44,452 nt of DNA from Mediterranea sp. (in: CFB group bacteria). Lineage in GTDB: Bacteria; Bacteroidota; Bacteroidia; Bacteroidales; Bacteroidaceae. The position numbers and the translations under genes were made by a program. The DNA lies in assembly GCA_031261785.1 (NCBI GenBank), contig JAISIZ010000075.1:1-44452 (forward strand), read 5' to 3'. The number at the start of each line of letters is the position of its first letter. Position 1 is the stretch's first letter. The notes below the pieces were generated by a model that was not told where the DNA came from, searched no databases, and worked only from the letters and a program-made list of their open reading frames with translations. This document shows positions 15,569-24,600 of this stretch, piece by piece.

Positions 15569-17038
15569 TCACATAAAATAATTAATCAACCGATGAAGAA
15601 ACACTCCTAGCCCAAAGCCCGAGATACTAAGAAAGAGCAACACTATCAATCTTATTATCATAGACGGCACTTTACTTTGAGACAATTCTAAATCTATAAA
15701 TAGCTCTTTCCTATACGATGAATCTTGCTGCTCTACATTGAGCTTAATCGATTTACTAATTTCACCGCCACTAAACTTTATATAATATCTCCCTTCACCT
15801 AGTATCTTTGCGTAAGTTCTATCTGATAATTCAATTTCTCCATTTCCTCGTAATGGCGACAACATGATCGTCACGTTATCCGGAAGCTCCTCTTTTCCCA
15901 TATCTATCTTTATCCTGTACGTGGAGTCTGGAAAATATAGCGATGGAGATGCTTCTCCATCAGAATAATGAATCATTTCTATTCCATCTTCGGATATAAT
16001 CTCATCTACAGATAAGCCTTTGTCATCTTCCATATTAATGTCACGATTTAAATGGATATGGCGCTCTCGCAAAGACTTGGCACCTTTTAAGAATGGTTCA
16101 CGTATGCCATTCTTCGAAGTCCCTTGAGGCGAAGGGGATATAAATAGATTCTCAATTGCGCCCTTAGAAAAAAAGGACGAATGGTTCATAGATCCTACAC
16201 GACGATTATCTATCGCCACATGCCCTCTCTCTATAGGATTTGTTCCTTCATCCGGAATACAATCACCGTATGTATAGAGAACACAATTCATTTCCCTATA
16301 ATTACTTACCACGGAATCAAGGGTATCATAGTACTTGTCGTAACGAGAATGTTTTCTTTCGTCATGTTTGAATTCCTTATTATAGAAATCATTTATCACA
16401 TTATCTACATCTTTAGATGATATTTGTCTATTGCTAACGACCCTGGATATTGAACTTCCAATTGTATATATTGACAAAGAATCCTTGTCTCTATTTTGCA
16501 ACCTGAGTATATCGGCCATCATTTTCACTTTATTAAATTGTAGGTACGATATTTTCTTCTTAGATTGCATCTCCACGGTTGGAATACCCTTCTTCACAAC
16601 TCCCTTTGAGTTTATAAATCGCACATACCTATTATAAAGTTTTTTCAACTCATCATCAATTCCAGGTTGTCTGACATAGCTTGTGATATCATACCCAAAA
16701 ATACGATGTGCAGGTCGTGTATCTCCGAATAGACTGTCTATCCTTAGAACATCGGCTTTACCCAATGAACAATCAATGGCTCTAATAGAAAAAATCATAT
16801 TCGTAGGTAGAATTTCTATGGCTACAGTAAAAGCGAAAGCAAGTATTGATAAAAACTTTCCCTTACTCCATATTCCTTCTATGTGAGGACGTAATAACAT
16901 AAACGACAACAAACCAAGTATCAAACAATAACAGATATAGAATCTTACATCCTGGCGTATAGGCTCACAGAAAATCTTTATTACTAGGCAGGCGACTACT
17001 GCTAACAAGAGATAATCTATAGACTTAAACCTCCTCAT
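15569..17038 (-). CDS. Multi-pass membrane protein with possible degenerate vWA fold
   Basis: 489 residues and clearly AT-richer than the flanking genes. Three hydrophobic segments occupy about 8-27, 32-50 and 62-82, and one lies at the C-terminus (about 460-482). The extracytoplasmic middle part has the order of a vWA domain: GYDITSY (Asp117, Thr119, Ser120) where DxSxS would be, DSLSIYTIGSS (187-197) as second strand, and CVLYTYGD (252-259) where the TDG loop would be. Metal ligands are incomplete. A beta-rich domain (about 350-455) precedes the last helix. The layout echoes the vWA and membrane proteins at 11028-12916. It overlaps the zinc-ribbon gene by 14 bp. The vWA reading is tentative; otherwise it is an unrecognised membrane protein. 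Confidence 0.55.
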   Translation of the reverse strand: MRRFKSIDYLLLAVVACLVIKIFCEPIRQDVRFYICYCLILGLLSFMLLRPHIEGIWSKGKFLSILAFAFTVAIEILPTNMIFSIRAIDCSLGKADVLRIDSLFGDTRPAHRIFGYDITSYVRQPGIDDELKKLYNRYVRFINSKGVVKKGIPTVEMQSKKKISYLQFNKVKMMADILRLQNRDKDSLSIYTIGSSISRVVSNRQISSKDVDNVINDFYNKEFKHDERKHSRYDKYYDTLDSVVSNYREMNCVLYTYGDCIPDEGTNPIERGHVAIDNRRVGSMNHSSFFSKGAIENLFISPSPQGTSKNGIREPFLKGAKSLRERHIHLNRDINMEDDKGLSVDEIISEDGIEMIHYSDGEASPSLYFPDSTYRIKIDMGKEELPDNVTIMLSPLRGNGEIELSDRTYAKILGEGRYYIKFSGGEISKSIKLNVEQQDSSYRKELFIDLELSQSKVPSMIIRLIVLLFLSISGFGLGVFLHRLINYFM

Positions 17039-17405
17039 AATAAAATATAAGGAAATAAAGAATTATTATACAAATAACTGCAAATCCGTAGAAGAGCAAT
17101 GACTTGAGTTTATTCTTTTTCTCTTTACTGAGTTCACTCTTCAATTCCTTATTCTCTTCATCCAACTTCTTTTTCTCGGTATCCAGTCTCTTTTTCTCCT
17201 TATTAATCTTAGTGAGCTTTTGTTTTTCACGACCAAGTTCCTCTTCCAATTCTATAATCCTATTCGCTACAGAAGAGGATTCTCGCTGAATTCTCATCCA
17301 TTCAAGATTTGGGGTACGGCTTAACGGCGCTCCACATTTGTGACAAAAACGAGCACCTCTATCCCGAATAAATGCTCCGCATTTGTTGCATTTGAGACAT
17401 ACCAT
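17025..17405 (-). CDS. Zinc-ribbon, coiled-coil, tail-anchored membrane protein
   Basis: 126 residues. The N-terminus has a zinc ribbon with CNKCG (Cys6, Cys9) and CHKCG (Cys21, Cys24). A lysine/glutamate-rich coiled coil runs from about 45 to 98 (heptads such as KKRLDTEKKKLDEENKEL). A single hydrophobic helix lies at about 103-121, with EEV at the end. Without a signal peptide, the ribbon and coiled coil should face the cytoplasm. Such proteins often act as adaptors. The gene sits 5 bp after the small lipoprotein gene and overlaps the membrane-protein gene downstream by 14 bp, so the three form an operon. AT-rich composition suggests acquisition separate from the neighbours. Confidence 0.7.
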   Translation of the reverse strand: MVCLKCNKCGAFIRDRGARFCHKCGAPLSRTPNLEWMRIQRESSSVANRIIELEEELGREKQKLTKINKEKKRLDTEKKKLDEENKELKSELSKEKKNKLKSLLFYGFAVICIIILYFLIFYYEEV

Positions 17406-17410
17406 ATCTA

Positions 17411-17650
17411 TTAGGACTTATAATTTATGAATTGTTTCCTATTGTCAAAATCAAGAATGGATATTATACCGTCATCGCTATGCCTTAGACTGTCAACAGA
17501 AGCTATAGTATTGCTATTTTTATACAAGTTTTTTCGCGAAGATTCACCGCAACTACTTCCTATGAAAACCCAACCGCATATTCCTATCAGGAGCGCGAGA
17601 TGGAGATTGTATCGCCAACGAACAGCAGGTGTATGTTCCGTCTTTTTCAT
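17411..17650 (-). CDS. Small putative lipoprotein
   Basis: 79 residues. A positively charged N-terminus is followed by a hydrophobic stretch (LHLALLIGICGWVFIGSSC), with Cys34 in an imperfect lipobox and a polar mature part of 45 residues. No known domain. Its ATG (17648-17650) overlaps the stop of the truncated LytTR frame as ATGA, the same coupling style seen in the large cluster. It may play the part of the lipoprotein at 13386-13880 in that cluster, but there is no sequence similarity I can see. Confidence 0.5.
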   Translation of the reverse strand: MKKTEHTPAVRWRYNLHLALLIGICGWVFIGSSCGESSRKNLYKNSNTIASVDSLRHSDDGIISILDFDNRKQFINYKS

Positions 17651-17850
17651 AATAAGCTTATTATTGTTGCAACAAATGTATTTCTTTCTTTCGCACCATC
17701 AATGGGATTTACCGACACTCGTATCGCTTCTTCTTCGCAAGGAGATTCTTGCCATACTCGTTGTTCCTCCTTGTATAAGAAAGAGTGAGCAACCAACGAG
17801 CGAAATCGGTGAAATCTTCGTAGGGTGTTGATATGAAACTTCTCTTCCAT
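17647..17850 (-). pseudogene. Truncated LytTR-like copy
   Basis: A 67-residue frame starting MEEKFHINTLRRF. It aligns without gaps to the first 34 residues of the LytTR protein at 13952-14299, with about 19 identities including the run EQRVWQ. The similarity then stops: the DNA-contacting part (F.RINQS..IN) is missing and the rest is unrelated. It lies downstream of a promoter block almost identical to that of the intact gene. Because its stop overlaps the next start (ATGA), it may still be translated as a leader or decoy, but it cannot be a complete LytTR domain. Confidence 0.6.
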
Positions 17851-17916
17851 GGCTCACTTTTTAAAAAAGGTTCAAGCTACCGGATTATTTCATGGAAATT
17901 AATTATTACTCGCTCG

Positions 17917-17924
17917 CAAAGGTA
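17917..17924 (-). promoter_or_regulatory. -7 box (TACCTTTG) of the AT-rich module
   Basis: The minus strand reads TACCTTTG, a TAnnTTTG match 66 bp before the truncated LytTR frame. The position relative to the operator block upstream (59 bp) is the same as in the first promoter copy at 14367-14374. Confidence 0.55.
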
Positions 17925-17970
17925 TAGTAAATCTTCTGAAAATCAGTAACCCGTTTTTTCATTCTGTGAG

Positions 17971-18036
17971 CAATCGGGCGATATCGTGGCTCATTTGGTC
18001 AATAATCGTGCCTATTCTGTCGATTTTTTATCGGCT
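17971..18036 (-). promoter_or_regulatory. Second copy of the probable LytTR operator
   Basis: 59 of 66 positions are the same as in 14421-14486. The paired repeats begin at 17983 (ATCGTGGCTCATT) and 18005 (ATCGTGCCTATTCTG), again 22 bp apart. The block ends 27 bp short of the stop codon of the fimbrial gene at 18064, so the duplicated segment was probably inserted or retained right after it. Confidence 0.6.
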
Positions 18037-18063
18037 TACATATAAATCATAGTTGTGAAACGA

Positions 18064-21000
18064 TTAGTACGGATACACATTCTCCCCCCACTCCGCGCTC
18101 CAGAGGTTGAGCGGTTCGCCGTCGACGAGCAGTTTGGAGAAGAGTAACCCGTAGTCCGAGGCGTTGGTGATGTACTCCACGATATTGGCGAAGAGGAAGT
18201 AGCGCGGCGCCGTGCTGGCGTTGATGCCGGCGCTGAGCGGCATGTAGCGGAACAGTTCGTCCTCGCCGGCGAAGAGGATGTTCGTGGAGGGGTCGATGGT
18301 CAGCATGGCGTTCCCCGTGTTCTTGTTCCTGGCGATAGGAATGGTGGTGCTGGGCCAATTAGTCAGGGTGGTCGATACCCACTCGATATTCTGGAAGGGG
18401 AAGTCGGGGTTGGTGATGACGTAAGAGGCTCCGTCGAAATTGCCGAACAGGAACCGGTAGACCAGCTTGTCGGAGAACGAGGCGTCTACGCGGATGTTGT
18501 CCGTATTGTCCTCGTTCCTGTAAAAGATGGTATATCCCGGGGGCATGCGTTGCTGCTCCTGGGTTATTCGCCCGTCAATACCCACTCCATGCAGCCAGAC
18601 GGGTATGTCGCTTTTCGCCCAGTATTTCGAGATGCTGGCCGGCTGCGGATACTGGCCGGTATCGTCGCCGAAGCCTATCTGGACGTAGGTAATCTCCCCC
18701 CAGGTCTCGTTGGCGGGAGGCCCTTCCTGGCTGATGCACACCACGCGGTTGGCGTTGAGCTGGTCGCGGTTGTTGGGCGATATCCCCCAGCGCTCGAACA
18801 TATATGCCCGCTGTCCGTTGAAATAAGGATCGTCGAAGAGCGTACCGTACTGGTTGGTGCCACCCGGTGCCCAGATGACGCGCGGCCTCGGTGTCAGCTC
18901 GTCCTGGTGCACGCTGGCCACGGCGTTGGGCACGGCGAGGAAACTGCCGTCGGGCATCTCGAGGTAGAGCCTTGCCCGCGCCACGATATCGGGGATTTGT
19001 CGGTTGGGGAACTGCACGGGCTGGAGCCTCATGCGGAAACTCGTCCCCGACGGGCGCACGTCGCTGTATCCGTCGGCGTCGATCGGCATCTTCGTGCTGC
19101 CGTCGGCTTCCGTGAGGTAGGCGCGGTGGTTCTTCAGCGTCAGGGCGTTGCCCGACTTCCCCCGTCGCGTGAGGCTGGGGCTTGACGTCAGCTCGTACCG
19201 GACGCGCCAGCGGTAACTCGTCTTCCCTCCCTCCACCACGAAGGGGTCGCTGACGAAGTCGACGGGGTTGAGCGGGTCGGCGGCCCGGGCGGGCACACGT
19301 CTCTCGTTGTCCCTGATCAGGACCGGGGAGGCGCGCAGGATGGCGTCGCCCAGAGCGATGGAGTCTCCCCGCTCGTCGATGTGGTAGAAGTGGACGGTGG
19401 CCGCCGCCATCCCCTTGCCGGGGGTCCAGTCCTCCTCTTCCTGGTAGTTCCTGAACGCCTCGGCATGGCTGGCGTAAGCCTCGGTGAAGTCGTTGAATTC
19501 GAACCGCACGTTAGTGCCCCGCACCGTGTTGGCCGCCCCGCTGAAGGTATGCAGGCGCAGGATGCCGCAGGGGTCGCTCGTCACCTTCGCCTGCCATTCC
19601 GCGTTGGCCTTCACCTTGAAGAGGTGATGCTCCCCGTTCATGAGGTAGAGCGAGTCGACATCCTCCAAGCTGGAACCGTACTCGATCTGCTTGAGGGTGA
19701 AGATGCGGCTGACGACGTTGCCGCCATACTCTAAGAGCAACGTCACCACACTGGCCCGTCCGTTCTTCTTCTCGTCGGCGGTGGAGAGCGCCTGCGGCTT
19801 CAGCTCGAGGCGGTATCTGCCCGACTCTTGCGGCGTGATGAAGGTAGGCAGGCTCACCCCCGACGCGCCGCCCAGAAACTCGGGGATGTCGGGCATGGCG
19901 TTCCAGATGACGGTGACCTGGCTCGTCTTGGGGTAGACTTCGAGGACGATGGTCTTGGAGCCGGGCTGCTTGCCCGCTCGGGAGATGAAGGTGAGCATGT
20001 CGCCGTTCTGCAACTCATGCGGCGTCTGCGTGAGGTCGTCGCCGTTGACGTAGTGCAGCTTGATGTCGCAGAGGTAATCCTCGCTCTGCTCCACGCGGAC
20101 ATCGTACTCTAACCGTCCGGCGGCGAAGGTGATGACTACGGCCCGCCCCTCGGCATCGTCGCCCTGCAAGGCGTCGAAGGTGAGGTACAGGTCGCTCTTC
20201 ACGTCCGACGGGCCGACGTTGGCGTCGTCCGCGCCCCGCCCTATGCCCAGCACGCTGCCCGACTCGTCGCGGAGCTTCAGCCAGCAGTCGTTGAAATCGG
20301 TGTACTCCCTTCCGCCGCCGGCGTCGCGCACGGACTTGACGTACCAGCCCGACACGGACGCGGCATCGCCGCTCCGATAGTCGGTGTAGACCGAGAGAAT
20401 GTTGTCCTCCACGGCTTCCGAGCGGTCCTCGTTGCGATAGAACTTGAATAGTTCGGCGCTCACGCCGAGCACCGAGGTGCCATCGAAGACGATATGCGCC
20501 ATGCCCGATTCGCTCCATTGGAGCACTTCGGCGGTGAGGTTGGCCGATTGTGCCCGGAAAGCCTCCTCGGGACTATCGAAGCCGTTGCCGCGCACCTCGG
20601 TGATGAGGACCTGGTAGAGGTGGTTGCGCAACACGTCCATGTTGGTTCCCGCCGCCTTGTCGTACAGGTCGACGCGGTAGTAGGTCACGGGCGCCTCGTC
20701 GAACCTCCCCGCGGCGCTGTATCGACCGCCTATCACGAGGCAGGTGGCTTTCTCCCGCTCGTCCGTGGCTACGGCCTCGAGGGCGTAGATCACCCGTCGC
20801 ATGGCGGTGCTGTCGGCATCGACCTCGGTGAAGCGGACCGGCCCTTTCACCGGGGCGTACGGTTGCCCGGTGGAGGCGTTGATGGGCAGGGTAGGCGCCG
20901 TAACCCGTTGCCGTTGCCCGTCGTAAGCGGTGGCGGAGGGGACGACGCGTCCGCAGGGTATGTAGTTGTAGAGGCACGCCTCCGTGAGGCGGAACACGTC

Positions 21001-21642
21001 GGTGCTCCGCCCGGGGGCATCGGTGGAGAGCGCCACGTCGATACGGGCGAGCATGCGCAGGAGGGGTATGGGGGTGTCCGATATCCGCTGGGTGGAGCCG
21101 GATACGGTCACCCCCTCGCTCTCTCCCCACATCGGCAACGGGGTATAGTTGCCCGAGCCGTCGCCTGTGTTCCATTGCCCGCCGCTGGCGGTGAGATCCA
21201 CCCGCAGGCGGGCGAGGAACGTCTCTTTCTCCATCCCGGACTGGTCGTCGCCCGCGGCGGGAACGTCGCCAAGGAGTGTCTCCACCTGCCGGGAGGCATT
21301 GGCCAATACGACGAACTTCTGCTTCACGGGCAGGATGTACGCCTTGATCATGAATGTGATCCCGGATCCGCTGCCCTTGGTCTCCCTCCCCTCCGAGTGG
21401 TAGGCGTAGAGATAGCTGTCGGAGGCGGCGTCGTAGCTGAAAGCCAGCACGTCGACGCTCGTCACGGTGCTCTCGTCGCTCTCGCCCAGCGCGCGGGTGG
21501 CCCGTCCGGCGCGCGGGATGGAGACGCTGAACACCACCTCGCGCTCGCCCAACTTGGCGATGGGCGGGTCGGCGAAGTCGTCGTGCACGCAAGCCGCGAG
21601 CAAGAGAAGGCAGATGGCGCAATATGTGATGGCTCCCTTCAT
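18064..21642 (-). CDS. Giant fimbrillin-like lipoprotein, copy 2 (probable accessory or tip subunit)
   Basis: About 1192 residues from the ATG at 21642, giving MKGAITYCAI and a signal peptide with lipobox LLAAC (Cys18). The open frame continues upstream to 23169, but that part is the out-of-frame shadow of the paralogue. The start region (EREVVFSVSIPRAGRATRAL, then SVDVLAFSYD) has the strand pattern of the FimA/Mfa-type N-terminal domain. Several beta-sandwich domains follow, and the C-terminus ends in a conserved block (YITNASDYG to ENVYPY). It is a tandem duplicate of 21648-25229, only 5 bp away. The middle is very similar, whereas roughly residues 970-1150 differ strongly. Members of this type sit in fimbrial operons as tip or accessory subunits. 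The exact domain name (possibly DUF4906-type) is not certain. Confidence 0.75.
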   Translation of the reverse strand: MKGAITYCAICLLLLAACVHDDFADPPIAKLGEREVVFSVSIPRAGRATRALGESDESTVTSVDVLAFSYDAASDSYLYAYHSEGRETKGSGSGITFMIKAYILPVKQKFVVLANASRQVETLLGDVPAAGDDQSGMEKETFLARLRVDLTASGGQWNTGDGSGNYTPLPMWGESEGVTVSGSTQRISDTPIPLLRMLARIDVALSTDAPGRSTDVFRLTEACLYNYIPCGRVVPSATAYDGQRQRVTAPTLPINASTGQPYAPVKGPVRFTEVDADSTAMRRVIYALEAVATDEREKATCLVIGGRYSAAGRFDEAPVTYYRVDLYDKAAGTNMDVLRNHLYQVLITEVRGNGFDSPEEAFRAQSANLTAEVLQWSESGMAHIVFDGTSVLGVSAELFKFYRNEDRSEAVEDNILSVYTDYRSGDAASVSGWYVKSVRDAGGGREYTDFNDCWLKLRDESGSVLGIGRGADDANVGPSDVKSDLYLTFDALQGDDAEGRAVVITFAAGRLEYDVRVEQSEDYLCDIKLHYVNGDDLTQTPHELQNGDMLTFISRAGKQPGSKTIVLEVYPKTSQVTVIWNAMPDIPEFLGGASGVSLPTFITPQESGRYRLELKPQALSTADEKKNGRASVVTLLLEYGGNVVSRIFTLKQIEYGSSLEDVDSLYLMNGEHHLFKVKANAEWQAKVTSDPCGILRLHTFSGAANTVRGTNVRFEFNDFTEAYASHAEAFRNYQEEEDWTPGKGMAAATVHFYHIDERGDSIALGDAILRASPVLIRDNERRVPARAADPLNPVDFVSDPFVVEGGKTSYRWRVRYELTSSPSLTRRGKSGNALTLKNHRAYLTEADGSTKMPIDADGYSDVRPSGTSFRMRLQPVQFPNRQIPDIVARARLYLEMPDGSFLAVPNAVASVHQDELTPRPRVIWAPGGTNQYGTLFDDPYFNGQRAYMFERWGISPNNRDQLNANRVVCISQEGPPANETWGEITYVQIGFGDDTGQYPQPASISKYWAKSDIPVWLHGVGIDGRITQEQQRMPPGYTIFYRNEDNTDNIRVDASFSDKLVYRFLFGNFDGASYVITNPDFPFQNIEWVSTTLTNWPSTTIPIARNKNTGNAMLTIDPSTNILFAGEDELFRYMPLSAGINASTAPRYFLFANIVEYITNASDYGLLFSKLLVDGEPLNLWSAEWGENVYPY

Positions 21643-21647
21643 CGGCG

Positions 21648-24600
21648 TCAGTAAGGATAAACGTTCTCTCCCCATTCCTCGCTCCAGAGGTTGAGCGGGC
21701 CGTCGTCGACGAGCAGCTTGCAGAACAGATGGCCGTAGTCCGAGGCATTGGTGATGTACTCCACGACGTTGGCGAAGTACTTCCAGCGGCTCTCGGTGCT
21801 GGAGGTGACGTTGATGGGCATGCTCTCGAACATCTGCTCCTCGCCGAGACAGAAGATGTTCGTGGTGGGGTCGACGGTGAAGAGGGCGCGACCGTTCGAC
21901 GTGTTCTTGATGAGCGGTATGGCCGTGTCGGGCCAGTCGGTGAGGCTGGTCGACACGAAGTTGACGGTCTGGAACCGGAAGTCGGGCGAGGCGATGGCGT
22001 ATGGCGCCCCGTCGTACTGTCCCATCATGAAGCGGTAGACCAGCGTCTGGGCACATTCGGTATTCACCCGGGTGTTGGTCGTGTTGTTGACATCCTGGTA
22101 GATTAGCGTGTACCCGTCGGGAAGCCGCTTCTGCTGTTCGGCCACCCTGTCGTTGTTGATGCCCAACAGGAACAGGCCGACGCACGCCTCGCCTCCCCGC
22201 CAGAGATTCCAGATTTGCGCGACCGGGGGGTAGTAGCCGTTGTCGTCGCCGAAGCCCATCTGCAGGTAGGTCATGTCGCCCCAGTTCTCGCTGGCGGGAG
22301 GCCCGGCCAAGGTGCTGCACACCACCCGGTTGGCGTTGAGCTGTCCCTGGTTGTTGGGGGATATGTTCCACCGCTTGAGCATATAGGCGCGCTCGGTATC
22401 GAAATAGCCGTTGAAGAGGCAGCCGTACTGGGTGCCCGGCGACCAGATCACCCGAGGACTTGGCGTCAGCTCGTCTTGGTACACGCTGGCCACGGCACTG
22501 GGCACGGGGAGGAAACCGCCGCCGGGCATCTCGAGGAATAGCTTTGCCCGCGCCACGATGCCGGGAATCTGCCGGTTGGGGAATTGCAGGGGCTGGAACC
22601 TCATACGGAAGCCCGTCCCCGACAGGCGCACGTCGCTGTATCCGTCGGCGTCGAGCGTAATCTCCGTACTGCCGTCGTCTTCCGTGAGATAGGCCCGGTG
22701 GTTCTTCAGCGTCAGGGCGTTGCCCGATTTCCCCCGCCGCGTGAGGCTGGGGCTTGACGTCAGCTCGTAGCTGACGCGCCAGCGGTAACTCGTCTTCCCC
22801 CCCTCCACCACGAAGGCGTCGCTGATGAGGTCGGCGGGGTTGAGCGGGTCGACCGCCCTGGCGGGCACGCGTCTGTTGTTGTCCCTGATCAGGATGGGCG
22901 AGGCGCACAGGACGACGTCGCCCAAGTCGATGGTATCGCCCCGCTGGTCGATATGGAAGAAATGGACGGTGGCCGCCGCCATCCCCTTGTCGGGGGTCCA
23001 GCCACTCTCGTTCTGGTAGTCCCTGAACGCCTCGGCGTGGCTGGCGTACGCCTCGGTGAAATCGTTGAAGTTGAACCGCACGTTGGAACCCTCCACGATG
23101 TTGGCCGCCCCGCGGGAGGTATGCAGTTGCAGGATGCCGCAGGGGTCGCTCGTCACCCGCGCCTGCCATTCCACGTTGGCCTTCACCTTGAAGAGGTGCT
23201 TGTCCTCGTTCATGAGGTAGAGCGAGTCCAGTCCCTCCACGCTGTAGCCGTAGTCGATCTGCTTGAGGATGAAGATGCGGCTGACGACGTTGCCGTCATA
23301 CTCCAGGAGCAGCGTCACCACGCTGGCTCGCCCATGCAACTTCTCATCGTCGGTGGAGAGCGGATTCGGGTTCAGCTCGAGGCGATATTCGCCCGACTCT
23401 TGCGGCTCGATGACCGAGGGGAGGCTGACACCGGAAGCGCTGCCCACGAACTCGGGGATGTTGGGTATGGTGCCGCAGAGGACGGTGACCCGGCTCGTCT
23501 TGGGGTATATATCGAGGACGACGGTCTTGGAGGCGGGCTGCTTGCCCTGCAGGGAGACGAAGTTGAGCGTGCCGCCGTTGCGCAGCTCGTGCGGCGTCCG
23601 CGTGAGGTCGTCGCCGTTGACGTAATGCGTCTTGATGTCGTAGAGGTAATCCTCGCTCTGCTCCACACGGACGGCGTACTCTAACCGGCCGGCGGCGAAG
23701 GTGATAAGCACGGTCCTCCCTTCGACGTCGTCGCCCTGCAAGGCGTCGAAGGTGAGGTACAGATCGCTCTTCGCGTCGGACGGGTGGACGTAGGCGTCGT
23801 CCGCGCCCCGCCCTATCCCCAAGATGGTGCCCGACTCGTCGCGCAGCTTCAGCCAGCAGTCGCCGAAGTCGGTGTATTCCCCCCCGATCCCGCCGTCCTC
23901 GTCGATGTCGCGCACGGACTTGACGTACCATCCCGCGGGATAGGTGGCGTCGGTGCCCCGGTAGTCGGTGTAGACCGAGAGGATGTTGTCTTCCACGGCT
24001 TCCGAACGGTCCTCGTTGCGGTAGAACTTGAACCGGTCGGCGCTCACGCCGAGCACCGACGTGCCGTCGAAGACGATGTTGTCCATCCCGGCGTCGCTCC
24101 ATTGGAGCACCTCGGCGGTGAGGTTGGCCGACTGTGCCTCGAACGCCATGTCGGGGGTGTCGAAACCGCTGTCGCGCACCTCGGTGATGAGGATCTGGTA
24201 GAGGTGGTTGCGCAGCACGTCCATGTTTGTCTGCGTCGCCTTGTCGTACAGGTCGACCCGGTAATAGGTGTCGGGAGCATCGTCGAAGGCTCCGCTGGCG
24301 CTGTATCGCCCGCCTATCACGAGGCAGGTGGCTTTCTCCCGCTCGTTCACGCCGATGGCCTCGAGGGCGTAGATCACCCGTTGCATGGCGGTGCTGTCGG
24401 CGTTGACCTCCGTGAAACGGATCGGCCCCTTCACCGGGGCGTAGGGCTGGCCGATGGGGGCGTAGATGGGTACCGAGGGCTTTGTCACCCGTTGCCGCTT
24501 CTCGTCGTACGCGCCCGAGGAGGGAACGACGCGTCCGCAAGGTATATAGTTGTAGAGATAGACCTCCGTGAGGCGAAACACGTCGGTGGTCCGCTCGGGG

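Noticed and set aside
21643..23169. Upstream extension of the 18064-21642 frame to 1701 codons
   Set aside because: The extension runs out of frame through the paralogous gene at 21648. A signal peptide with a lipobox begins at 21642, the true start.
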